Shown: positions 53,650-64,000 of the stretch, one piece after another
Position numbering within the stretch: position 1 is the stretch's first letter
Layout of the letters: the number at the start of each line of letters is the position of its first letter
NCBI GenBank assembly: GCA_963682175.1
Contig: OY821790.1
Span: 322,501-386,500 of the forward strand
Source: Triglochin maritima
Lineage: Eukaryota > Streptophyta > Magnoliopsida > Alismatales > Juncaginaceae
Direction: 5' to 3'
Length of the DNA stretch: 64,000 bases
Notes under the pieces: model-generated
The model's input: only the letters and a program-made list of their open reading frames with translations
Told to the model about the DNA's origin: nothing
Databases searched by the model: none
Translations under genes and position numbers: made by a program

Positions 53650-56600
53650 TGGCAAATCAATGGAAGATCGAGAAGTTGAGCCGAGATGTTAATTTTGGCT
53701 TGTGGCAAGTCAAGATGCATGCACTCCTAATGCAGCAAGAGGTGGAGGACATTCTTGAGGGCATGGATGCATTGCCAAAATAAATGTCCGAACAAGATAA
53801 GTTGAAACGCGATAGGAAGGCGTTCTCAACTATCAAATTGCCTCTGTCTGACAAAGTTTTAAGAGAAGTGTTGAAGGTGAAGACGGGTGCAAGTATGTGG
53901 AAGAAGTTAAATGAAGTCTACACGAAGAAGTCACTTGCGAGCCATATTATCTTGAAGAATAAGTTGTTCCTATTCAAGATGAAGTCGGGTATTTCTCTTC
54001 AGCAACACCTAGATGATTTTAATGCAATCATCATGGATTTGAGGAAGGTGGATGCAAAGTTTTCTGACGAGGATCAAGCAATCCTCTTACTTTGCTCGTT
54101 GATTTCTTCATATGATAACTTCGTGGAGACAATGATGTACAACAGGATTGACATCTCTCTTACGGATATCAAAAACACACTCTCCTCCAAATCTGATATG
54201 AGGAAGATGTCTAATGGTTCTGAGTTGGCAAAAGTGAAGCACTTGTTGCTTGTGGTAAGGGAAAAGAGAGGAGTTCCTCAAAGAACACCTCTAAGACCAA
54301 GTCGAAGGACAAAAATATTATTTGTCATTACTGCAAAAAGAAGGGTGACAAGATATTAGAATGTTTTAAGCTACAGAATAGAGAGAAGCAGATGGGTTAT
54401 GGTAGTAGTGATCAGTTATGTTTGAATTATGCCGAGTCCAATTCTGATTTTGTGTTGGCAGCTACAAGTTCGTCTGAAGCTTCCGATGGTTGGGTGATTG
54501 ACACCGGCAGTACATTCCACTTAACTCCAAACGAGCACTGGTTTTCATCCTATGAACCGGAGTCAGGTGGAATGGTTGTGATGGGTAATGGTGACAGGTG
54601 CGAGGTTGCAGGTATTTGCTCTGTCAGTTTGAGGACCCGCGATGGCCTAGTCAAGGTTTTGTCGGATGTGCGACATGTTCCTAAGGCGAGCAAGAATCTA
54701 ATTTCAGTAGCTAGTCTGACTGCAAAGGGCTACGAATTCAGTGGTAAGGATAATTGCATATTCATTACCAAAGGATCACTTATTTTGATGAAGGGAAGAA
54801 GTTTGGGCCCAGTAAGCTTTATATGATTAAAGGAGAAATTGTGGTGGGCGACGCAGCTCTAGCGTCATCGTTGTCTGGTGAGGAAAATGCCCAACTTTGG
54901 CATATGAGGCTGGGGCACATGAGCGAGAAAGGCATGACAGTGTTGAATAAACGTGGTTTGTTTGGAAGTCAAAAAATCGACAGTCTGGACTTCTGTGAAT
55001 ATTGTGTGTTGGGAAGCAAAAGAGAGTTAGTTTCTCCGCAGCAAAGCACACCACCGAGGCCACTCTAGATTACATCCGCTCTGATTTATTGGGACCCTCA
55101 CAGGTTCCATCAAAAGGTTGAGCTCTCTACATGCTCACGTTTATTGATGATTTCTCTAGGAAGACTTGAGTTTATATTCTGAAACAAAGAGCGATGTGTT
55201 TCAAAATTTTCAGTACTAGAAGGCTATGATTGAAAATCAAACAGGGAAGAAGATTAAGACATTAAGAACAGATAATAATTTGGAGTTTTGTTCCTCATAG
55301 TTTAACGATTTCTGCAAAGATAAAGGAATCATAAGACACTGAACCGTAAGTCATACACCACAACAGAACCGAGTAGCAGAACGTTTGAATTGAACTCACT
55401 TGGAGAGAGCTAGATGTATGCTTCTAAATAATAACCAAACTAAGGATTTTTGGGCAAAAGCAGTGTGTACCGCATGTTATTTAGTGATCCATTCTCCTCA
55501 CACCGTTTTGGATATGAAAACACTCGGAGAAGTTTGGTCAGCTGGAGCCTCAGATCTTTCCAAGTTGAGGGTCTTCGGTTGTCCAGCGTATGCACATATA
55601 GGTCAAGGAAAGTTAAATTATCGGTTGTTGAAGTGTATATTCCTTGGCTACGATTTGGGTGTGAAGGGTTATCGTTTGTGGTGTACAGAACCCCAGAAGA
55701 TTATGGTTGAAAGAAAAGTTGTCTTTAATGAGCTTGTTATGTTACCTTCTAGGAAAGATATTGTTATTTCAACTCCTGTGTCAAATGGTGTTCCTGTTCA
55801 GGTGGAGTCACCGGTAGTGAATGCTGATGAGGACCACGATGTAACACAAGTGGAGAGTTCGAAGTTTGAGGAAGATGAAGAGTATTTGTAGGCAAGGGAC
55901 AGGGAAAGGCGTTTGACCAAGAAACCTAGTAGATACGCCAAATCAGTCCTCGCATATTACTCTTAGTGCAACTGAAGATATTGGAGTCTCTAGTGAGCCG
56001 AGCAAATATTCAGAGGCAATTTTGGCACCTGATTCAACTGCTTAGATGGGTGCAATGAATGAAGATATGAAGTCTCTTTATAAGAATCAAACTTGGAAGT
56101 TGGTAGAACTTCCAACAGGAAAAAGGTTCATTAGCTGCAAATGGGTCTTCAAGAAGAAAATCGAGGGTTCCTTAGATGTGAGGTACAAAGTTCGATTAGT
56201 TGCTCGTGGTTTTAGTCAGGTGGAGGGTATGGATTATAGTGATATTTTCTCACCCGTTGTGAAGCATACTTCTATTCATGTTTTGTTGAGTTTGGTTTCA
56301 AATCATGATTTAGAGTTAGAGCAACTTGATGTGAAGATCGCTTTCCTATGTGGAGAATTAGATGAGCAGATTTACATGTTCCGACCGGAGGGCTTTGTGG
56401 TCAAGGGTAAAGAGAATCAGGTATGTTTGTTGAAGAAGCCTCTTTACGATTTAAAGCAGTCACCTCAACAATGATATAAAAGATTTAATTTTTTATGGTT
56501 GGACATGGTTACAATAGATCAAAGTATGATTGCTGCGTTTACCGAAAGGTATTTCTAGATAACTCTCTTGTTTTACTATTACTCTATGTAGATGATATGT

Positions 56601-57500
56601 TGGTGGTAGCTAAGGACAAGTCTACGATATTTGAGCTTAAAGAGTTGTTAAAGGCAGAGTTCGAGATGAAGGATCTCAGTTCAGCGAAGAGAATTCTAAG
56701 TATGGAGATCCGTCGTGATCGTTAATGCAAGAGTTTGTTTCTCTCCCAACAGCAATATGTGGAAAAGGTCTTGCATCGTTATGACATGGAAGGTGTCAAG
56801 TATGAAAGAATTCCTTTCGCCGTGCATTTTAAGCTCTCAACATACTTGTGTCCCAAGAAGGAGGAGGATAAGGCATACATGTCGCATGTGCCTCATACTA
56901 GTGCAGTTGGCAGCTTGATGTATGTCATGATATGCACTCATCCAGATATCGTTCATGTGGTCAGTGTTGTGAGCCGCTATATGTCGAATCCAGGAAATGA
57001 GCTTTGGTCAGATGTAAAGTGGATTCTCGGGTATATGAAAGGTATAACTAAGTTATCTCTGAAATTTGGTCGATCTTCGTATTCGTTGATGGGGTTTGTT
57101 TATGCTGATTACGCGGGAGACCGTGATAGACAAAGATCTATGACTGGCTATGTGTTCACTGTTGGGAGCACGACTATTAGCTGAAAAGCGACATTGTACC
57201 ACACTGTTACTTTGTCTGCAACGGAGGCAGAGTATATGGCAGCGACCGAGGGTATAAAGGAAGCTCTTTGCCTGAAGGGTTTATTTGGAGAGCTTAGTCC
57301 AGGTCAGAATACAGTGGTTGTTTATTGTGACAGTCAAAGTGTCATTCATCTGATGAATGATCAAATGTACCACGAGAGGACGAAACATATCGACGTCCGT
57401 TATCACTTCATTCGGGAAGTTGTTGCTGAAGGAGGTGTGGTGGTAAAGAAGATGGCACAAAAGATAATCTGGTTGATATGTTGGTGAAGCCAGACATTTC
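53650..57500 (+). pseudogene. Tork-like gag-pol relic
   Basis: gag from ATG 53650 (MANQWKIEKLSRDVNFGLWQ), with a TAA near 53781, then KLNEVYTKKSLASHIILKNK and FKMKSGISLQQHLDDFN; eroded zinc knuckle ICHYCKKKGD near 54330; protease GWVIDTGSTFHLTP near 54488; pre-integrase LWHMRLGHMSEKGM near 54896; integrase badly broken (55060-55440); end of integrase region LRVFGCPAYAHIGQG near 55565; RT from 56046 (CKWVFKKKIEGSLD, LDVKIAFLCGELDE) with YVDDMLVVAKD near 56590; RNase H 56735-57487 (VYADYAGDRDRQRSMTGY, ATEAEYMA, YHERTKHIDVRYHFIRE). Many stops and frameshifts; the oldest-looking full-length copy here. Confidence 0.92.
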
Positions 57501-57626
57501 AACTAAGTTGATGGTATGCTTGAACTTGGTTGGTTTGAGCTCCATGTAGGTGGAGCTACAACGACGACACAACAAGGAAAGAAGTGTTCCTTCAAGTTTT
57601 GGGGTTATTCAAGGTAAAGGTGGAGC

Positions 57627-58414
57627 TGTTGTTTACCTTGAATTTGTGAAACATGTATTTCTGTGTAAAAACAGACATTCGGTCGACCGGAGAAACAAGT
57701 TCGGTCGACCGGTCTTGCATTTTGGCATTCAGGAAAAGTGTGTGGACATTTACGGTCGATCGGTAGGTCTTAACCGGTCGACTGCTTCTGCATTTGGACG
57801 TTCAAGAAAACTTCTTGGAAATTTTTGGTCGACCTGTAGTTCCCACTCGGTCGACCAGGTGAAGTGCTATGACATTGCCTGGAATTTTCCAGTCGACCAA
57901 AGGCGTGCGACGGTCGACCGGTGAAGCTCCAGATCATGCTACAGTTTAAGTTTGGTAGATCGTTGCACCCGTTCAGTCGACCGTCTGAAACAGCTCTGCC
58001 CATGATATGCACATTATTTACTCCGTTTTTGGTACAATTAATACTTGTTTTGGCCTAATATATAAAAGCAATTTCATCCTCCTTTGTAAAAATAATCTCT
58101 AGTATTGTCTACTTTGCATTCTTGATAGAGAGAGAATCCTTGTATGGATTCCGATAGGAGTAATTTCAGTCAGATTTTCATCGTCGGTTGGTTCATGTGT
58201 TCTATAAGCCTCTCGTGTAATTCGTTTCTCTATAGTAGATTGAGGTTGTGTCGTTCGTGATTTTTCCTGCATTGGGTTTCCACGTTAAATCTTGTGTCTT
58301 GCGTATTTTGTGTGGTTTGGTGTTGGTGATTTGCATTATTTTTGGTTCATTTCTTGATCGGATTTGCTATTTTCGTTCCGCCGTGTATTTTTGGATTAAT
58401 CTTATACCCTAACA
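57627..58414 (+). repeat. 3' LTR of the Tork-like element
   Basis: 788 bp. TATA box ATATATAAAAG near 58058, 76 bp after the last motif of the array. Clearly diverged from the 5' LTR by substitutions and small indels. Confidence 0.93.
57681..57982. repeat. Paired GGTCGACC array (5 pairs) in a Tork-like LTR
   Basis: Motif starts at 57681/57703, 57754/57776, 57827/57849, 57891/57912 and 57954/57975, spacing 22, 22, 22, 21 and 21 bp; pair-start distances 73, 73, 64 and 63 bp. Members include GGTCGATC, GGTCGACT, AGTCGACC and GGTAGATC variants. Confidence 0.95.
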
Positions 58415-58419
58415 TGAAT

Positions 58420-59003
58420 AATTAGGAACCCATATGTTGTAGACTCCCTACAAATATTGGTTTATATGTATAATTCATATATAGTTGATAGTTAGATGCA
58501 TAATCATTTAATTAGGCTAGACAAAAAATAATAGTTTGGTGATCCTAGCTAGGTGACATTACAGTAAATTTTTGTAGTTTTAAATTTCTAAATCCAAGAT
58601 ATATCTTACTTACAAGCACAAACAAGAATGTTTACTTCCCAGTATAAAGCAGTTTATGGTCAAAAGCAAACTGAATTTCATCTGACAATATTCTCTGATT
58701 CTCAACACATGTTATGCTTCCTGGTTCCTAGAGCCAACATAACCACTAGAATTTATTTTCCCACTTTGCCTAAATTTTTGCATACACTAATGAAACATAT
58801 TTTCGCCTAAAGTTTTATTTGGCCTTCCAAAAATTAGATCATGGGGCAGTTATAACATACAAATTCTAATTACATTCTTTTGGTTGGAACTCCACCTACT
58901 CCGGCTTTCAAAAGGATTTTGAGTTGCTTATATTAATTGTGAATATTTAGTGGAACAAGAAATACATGGAAAAGAATAACCTCATCTTATTGGAATATTA
59001 ATT
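58420..59003. other. Host-like noncoding DNA between two copia elements
   Basis: Continuation of the DUF247 upstream region. No gene, promoter motif or repeat recognised. Confidence 0.5.
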
Positions 59004-59612
59004 TGTTCGCTAACGATGAAATGCAGAAGAAAAATAACATAGAAACGATTTCTAAATTTATCAACCACCCAAGATCCGTGCACATGATAATAATGAGGAA
59101 ATCTAACGTACAACGATTTATACCTTTGATGCGTGCCTTTCTTTTGCTCACAGAGGAGGTGTGGAGAATCCCAAGTGTGATTCATGTACTCGAAACACAC
59201 GAACCACAGACTAAACTCCACCAACACGTTAGCTAGAACGAGAGGAGTGGAAGAACAACTTTCTTCTTCGATGGAGAGAGAGGGGATGGCTAAAAGGAGG
59301 TGACGGCTAGGATTAGGAGGAAAAACCTGGTTTGCATCATTTTCTCCTCTTATTTATAAGTCTCTCCAAAGCTAACCCTAATCTAATTAGGTAAGTTAGC
59401 TTAATTGGTCTCTTTAGACATCCATGTGTTTTGTCCATTGGATCAATGTGTGCAACCCTTTGTAGGATCCGATTGTATTGGTAACGCGCCCAACGGTTGA
59501 CACGTAGATCGTAATTTGTTTCTAGCTAAATGTTACGACCCCTAATATAATCGGATTAAATTCCTTTCAACTATTTATTCATTGCCACATTGATTAATGG
59601 ACACCTCCGTCA
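59004..59612 (-). repeat. 3' LTR of a minus-strand copia element
   Basis: On the minus strand starts TGACGGAGGTGTCCATT after a purine tract (ACAAGTGGGAGAT) and probably ends CATCGTTAGCGAACA. Minus-strand TATA-like TTATAAATAAG near 59347. The left end is a best guess. Confidence 0.7.
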
Positions 59613-60423
59613 ATCTCCCACTTGTCCTTAATAAGTGTGCAATAATAAATTCATTTGTCTCTTATTGTCTTGATCTGAACATCAGGTAAGATAGTATGTC
59701 ATCACATTCCGTTTAGATCATTTCTTGAAATCCGAGTTCAAATTGCTAAAACAAATGTTTAACTTTTAATCCATTTGAGCATGGTCATGCATTTCAGTTT
59801 TCACTCTTCAAAAGGCCCAAAGACAACCATCTTATTAAATAGGAGGACAATTCAATCTTGCACATCCACAATTCTCTATATGATTCACGTCAATTCTGAC
59901 CTCCACCTTTATAGCCTCCTTTTACGGCATGACGTTTGACGAAGTCAAGAATATACCAATTCTCATCTAAGTAAAGTGATGCACTAATGTTTGAGGAATT
60001 TACATAAATAGTCAATGAGAAATCTTATGACATTCCAAAACTCTTAAAGATTCTCATTGCGGATTAGTCCAATATATGTTCTCCAACATATATCCATGTA
60101 ATTGATTAGACATCGAATGTCTCTATAGCCCATGAAACAACGTTATCAATCAACTTACAAACTAATCTTTATAAGTCATTGTCGTCCAATTCAATAACCT
60201 AGACCAGCGACAATAATAAAATATATATTCAAGTTCACATATAGGGTTTCATTTATCAAATCATGTATTTGACAAACCTATTTGAATTTATAATTTATTT
60301 TGGACAATTATTTAATTCTAAACTATAATTAAATAAATACTAAAATTTTAGTTCATTTGACAAACGTAAACAATACCAATATTCATGAACGTCTTCATAA
60401 TACTAGGTATTACATAATCAAAG
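59613..60423 (-). other. 3' noncoding region of the minus-strand copia element
   Basis: Between the RNase H end and the purine tract at 59613-59626. No coding sequence. Confidence 0.6.
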
Positions 60424-61795
60424 TCATTCTGCAATGTGGTTTATTCCTATAGCCCTAGTATGACTCTCATGCTTGGGCTGAGGCAATGGTTTAGTTAACG
60501 GATCGACCACATTGTCGTCCGTATGAACCTTGCAAATATTCACATCTTTCCTTTTAGTGATATCTTGTATTACATGAAACTTCCTGAGAATATGTTTGGA
60601 TTTCTGGTGAGATCTAGGTTCCTTCGCTTGAGCAATGACACCATTATTATCACAATAAAGGTCCACTCCTCTATCAATGGTAGGAACTACACCAAGCTCA
60701 GTAATGAACTTCTTAATCCAAACCCCTTCCTTTGTAGCTTCTGAAGCTGCAAGGTATTCTGCTTCAGTTGTAGAACCAGCGACAATGCTTTGCTTTGAAC
60801 TTTTCTAGCTCACTGCTCCTCCATTCAAACGAAAAATGTATCCAGATTGAGACTGGAAATAATCTATGTCAGTTTGGGAGCTCGCATCAACATAGCCTTC
60901 GATAATAAGCTCGCTTTCTCCTCCAAATACCAAGAAACTATCATTAGTCCTTCACAAGTACTTAAGGACATTCTTAGCTGCAGTCCAGTGTGTCTCACCT
61001 AGATTTGATTGGAATCTGCTACACATGCTCATAGCATATGCAACATTTGGGCGAGTACAAATCATGTCATACATGATAGATCCGATTGCCGAGACATAAG
61101 GTTTCATACTCATACGCTTCCGCTCATCAGGTCCACATGGACACTGAGTTTTGCTTAAAGTTGTGTCATGAGACATGGGTAAAAATCCTCTCTTAGAGTC
61201 TTTCATGTTGAATCTTTCAAGTACCTTATCTATATGAGTTCCTTGACTTAATCCAATCATCCTTTTAGATCTATCTCTATAGATCTTGATGCCCAAGATG
61301 TACTCTACCTCTCCTAGGTCTTTCATTGAAAAACACTTTCCAAGCAAGATCTTTGTAGATTCAAGCATTGGAATGTTGTTTCCTATGAGCAGTATGTCAT
61401 CTACATACAAGACCAAGAAAATAACATAACTCCCACTAACCTTCTTGTAAAGACAAGATTATTCTTCATTTCTGAGGAAACCAAACCTTTTGACAGCATC
61501 ATTGAAACGAAGATTCCAGCTCTGTGATGCTTGATTTAGTCCATAAATGGACTTCTGAAGCTTACATACTTTCCCAGCATTCATGGACTCCACAAAACCC
61601 TCAGATTGTGTCATATACACCTCCTCTTCCAAAACCCCGTTTAGGAAGGCGGTTTTGACATCCATTTGCCAAATCTCATAATCATAATGAGCGGCAATTG
61701 CTAAGAGTGTCTGAATGGATTTAAGCATGGCGATTGGAGAAAAGGTTTTATCATAGTCTACACCATTAACCTGTCGGTATCCTTTTGCTACCAGC
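60424..61795 (-). pseudogene. Copia RT - RNase H relic, cut by the LTR at 61796
   Basis: Minus-strand order: RT start (VNGVDYDKTF near 61760; IWQMDVKTAFLNGVLEEE, YGLNQASQSWNLRF) at 61459-61728; RT palm with LYVDDILLIGN near 61390 and LGIKIYRD, GLSQGTHIDKVLERF, TRPNVAYAMSMCSRFQ at 60952-61416; RNase H pieces near 60700-60950; end DLYCDNNGVIAQAKEPRSHQ and DPLTKPLPQ at 60424-60666. Frameshifts between the pieces. The 5' half (gag to integrase) is displaced beyond the inserted LTR at 61796 and is not in the window. Confidence 0.9.
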
Positions 61796-62960
61796 TGATT
61801 GACATCATTTCATACTTATATTCGTATCTTATATCCATTATCTTTCACCTAAACAATGCTATGTTACGAGTTTTATGTTTAGTTTTCAGGAATAAATAGG
61901 TTTGAAGAGATGAAGCATAAAAGGACCCAAAAGCTGGGAAAAAAGACTGAATTGTGAGATCTGGGGACCAAGATGCAAGGAAGAAGGACCTGAATGCAAG
62001 ACCGAAGGACCTAAGAGCAAAACAGAATACTTCTCACCATCATGGGGAGTATTTTGGCAATTTGATTCGGGTCGGAGCTCCAACATGCAAACTAGATGCA
62101 TCAAATACCAACAAAGCCTTCCAGAAAAGCCCACAAGAAATTCCAGAGCGATCCGGACACTGTAGACCGCTAATTGGCGGTCACTTTTCGTCCAAATGCG
62201 CTCAAATTTCTCCAGCACATGTATTAGAGGATGTTTAGGCTATGTGTGGTATCTGTTTAGTCCCACATCAGGGGATTGTCCCGGATTAGCTTTTTCCATG
62301 CCTATAAATAGAACTCTTCACCTCCTTTTGTAATCACTCCATATTTTAAGTGGCTATTCTTCCTACTAGAAGTGAGGCCTTGAAGCACACACTAAAGTAG
62401 GAGGATGCTACTTTTAATGTGAGTCATTTTATCAATAAAGTTTTGTGTTTCTTTCATTGTTTGTTTTATGCTCCTTTTATTGTTTGTGCATGTTTTAGTT
62501 TAATCGTCTTTTAATTCTAGCTTAGTTTTAATATGCTTTCTTTCAATAGTTTAATAATTAGTGTAATGTTTAGTGAGTAGTTCCATCCCCTTTGGGGGGT
62601 GGAGTAGATGTACATACATGCATTAGAGAATGGGATGAATGCTTTAATTTCAATGTGTTGATTAAACATGAATGTATGCTTGCTTGTTTAGGATAGAATT
62701 TATAACTTGATGAGTTTTGCCAAAATGATTAGACACCTCTCATGCTTGTTTAGGTTCTGAAATAAACACCTTGCATATGTAAATGTTAATCAACTAATTT
62801 GGTGAATAGATTGATAGGTTTTGCCATAACATTTAGACACTTCCTATTCTTGATAAACACCACCTTCATGTGCTTAAAGAATGTATTCTACACCCACCTC
62901 TTTGCATGTGTGCACTCACTCCACCCCTTAGGGGTTTTCCCATTTCTGTATTCCAGCATT
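61796..62960 (+). mobile_element. 5' LTR of an Athila-like element that runs off the window
   Basis: Starts TGATTGACATCATTTCATAC, as in the LTRs at 21054-22431 and 31186. Palindrome CCGCTAATTGGCGG at 62167-62180, TATA box CTATAAATAG at 62302-62311 (122 bp later), CCACCCCTTAGGGG near 62921. It stops at ATTCCAGCA, about 240 bp short of the usual LTR end (GTGCACTTGCGGT module), a few bases before the primer site, so this LTR has a terminal deletion. Confidence 0.87.
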
Positions 62961-62972
62961 CTTCCTTTGTTT

Positions 62973-62990
62973 TGGCGTCGTTGCCGGGGA
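62973..62990 (+). other. Primer-binding site (tRNA-Asp type)
   Basis: TGGCGTCGTTGCCGGGGA, one mismatch from the site of the Athila-like element at 29355-29372. Confidence 0.88.
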
Positions 62991-64000
62991 GGTGCCAGTC
63001 CAGACTCTTGTTTGGACAATTCGAGTGGATTTAATTTGTATTTTGTAGTTGTTCTTTGTTTCAGGAGACTGGGAATAGCAAGGGAAGGCTTCTGGAAAAA
63101 TTGCAAGGCTACCTGGGCACTTCAAACCGCCAATCAGCGGTCTGAGACCGCTAATCAGCGGTTGGGTGAGCTCAGTTCACCTTCTAGTTTTTTGTTGTTG
63201 TTAGCCTAATTTATATAGTAATCTGGGACTCCATTTGTGCATGTTCTGACTCTTAGATTGCTCCCAGATTAATAATCAATTCCCTTAAGCAACTTGGACC
63301 CTAAAACTCAAAGCAAAAGATTAGGCATTCTTGTTGTTTAGGTCATGCATCATGTATGTGACTTAGGCATTTAGATTGTCTTTTATCTTAGCTTTATTTT
63401 CTGTTGCTGAGAGCTGGCGTCAGGTACGCACCTTCTACTCTCATTCATGCATTTCGTATGAACATGCATTAGTTAGTAGGAAGTGCATTGCAACAAGTGT
63501 GAGTTGAGCGTTTGTTTGGAGAGTTGATTGCTAGATTAGGACTCCAAAACGCTACTAAGGAGGGGTTGTCCCATAAAAGATAAGGTGGGGGATTTCATCA
63601 CCCTTTCCTTCACCCCACAAACCACACTAATAAAGAGCCTAATTTTTAAAATCAAGTAGACATTGGCCTTAAGGATTTCGGGCGCATTAGGAGAGTGATC
63701 CGGTCCCGACCGTCATGACCTGATCGGCGTTGCCCACTTTGTCGATAGTAGGAGAGACGAGATCCCCGGATCTTGGCTCACTTGCTGGGCTTTGTGGTCC
63801 TCGTTGTAGGGAGGTGAGGCGTGTTGAGGCCGTGTGACCTCGCAGTTAGGCGTCGTCTAGCTGTAAGGACCTATAGCGACCTTAGGATTGCTTGAGCCTT
63901 GTTCGCTTGTGTGCTTCTACCTGTACCCATCCGCCGTAGCATAAGGACTTCTTCCCTTCTCTCCTGAGTCATTCTTTTCTCCTGTGTTCCCCAGTCTTCT
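62991..64000 (+). other. Leader of the Athila-like element, palindrome pair and conserved block
   Basis: No gag start before the window ends. CCGCCAATCAGCGG (63127-63140) and CCGCTAATCAGCGG (63148-63161) are 21 bp apart and about 140-170 nt after the primer site. 63585-63630 (GGTGGGGGATTTCATCACC, CCCACAAACCACA) and 63655-63680 (AGACATTGGCCTTAAGGA) match the leader of the element at 23199-30565. The rest is noncoding. Confidence 0.8.

Larger units (their letters stand above)
51381..58414 (+). mobile_element. Tork-like Ty1/copia element with a nested solo LTR, TSD TGAAT
   Basis: Flanked by TGAAT at 51376-51380 and 58415-58419. 5' LTR 51381-53584 is split by a 1432-bp solo LTR; 3' LTR is 57627-58414. 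LTRs start TGTTGTTTACCTTGAA and end CCCTAACA. The primer site CTGGTATCAGAGC follows at 53587, and a purine tract GGTAAAGGTGGAGC precedes the 3' LTR. The interior is a heavily decayed gag-pol. It inserted about 530 bp upstream of the DUF247 start codon. Confidence 0.95.

Noticed and set aside
58628..58810. Small plus-strand frame upstream of the DUF247 gene
   Set aside because: 60 residues, no domain features, AT-rich noncoding context.

Overview
This is a transposon-packed stretch of a flowering-plant nuclear genome. Evidence: intron-containing, plant-type genes (a chloroplast ClpD chaperone copy, a DUF247 gene), plant LTR-retrotransposon lineages with tRNA-Met and tRNA-Asp type primer sites, and a plant-type hAT transposon. 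I could not identify the species. Host DNA is a small minority, and only one host gene (DUF247, 49364-50854, minus strand) looks intact.

Layout. 1-4437: minus-strand chromovirus-like Ty3/gypsy fragment split by a solo LTR (1024-2278). 4741-7272: Ty3/gypsy solo LTR with target-site duplication (TSD) GTTAC. 8062-17557: minus-strand ClpD pseudogene in seven exon pieces, split by a solo LTR (8910-11058) and by a young intact Ty1/copia element with identical LTRs (11471-16456, TSD TGCAT), and cut upstream by a hAT element (17620-20925, TSD TTAAAAAC). 21054-22431: solo LTR. 23199-30565: complete non-autonomous Athila-like element (gag and protease only, TSD ATAAA). 31186-40017: broken LTRs of a related family enclosing a SIRE-like gag-only copia element arranged LTR-internal-LTR-internal. 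40970-49226: complete but dead Ty3/gypsy element (TSD AAAAC). 49364-50854: DUF247 gene. 51381-58414: decayed Tork-like copia element (TSD TGAAT) whose 5' LTR is itself hit by a SIRE-like solo LTR (51731-53162, TSD CAACT). 59004-61795: 3' half of a minus-strand copia element, cut by the LTR of another Athila-like element (61796 to window end).

The most unusual signal is not a gene. LTRs of unrelated lineages (Ty3 chromovirus-like, SIRE-like copia, Tork-like copia) plus one orphan fragment carry long arrays of the palindrome GGTCGACC arranged as pairs. Partners sit about 21-22 bp apart (two DNA helical turns) and successive pairs commonly recur every 50-75 bp. Athila-like families use different palindromes with the same logic: GCGGCGATTCCGCCGC pairs exactly 32 bp apart and CCGCCAATTGGCGG-like pairs 21 bp apart, both in the promoter part of the LTR and again about 140-150 nt downstream of the primer-binding site. 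This looks like a shared cis-acting module of LTR retrotransposons in this genome. Its function cannot be read from sequence alone.

All coordinates, LTR comparisons and motif spacings were read by eye; divergence counts are approximate. Lineage names (Tekay/Del, Athila, SIRE, Tork) are inferences from protein motifs, primer sites and architecture.
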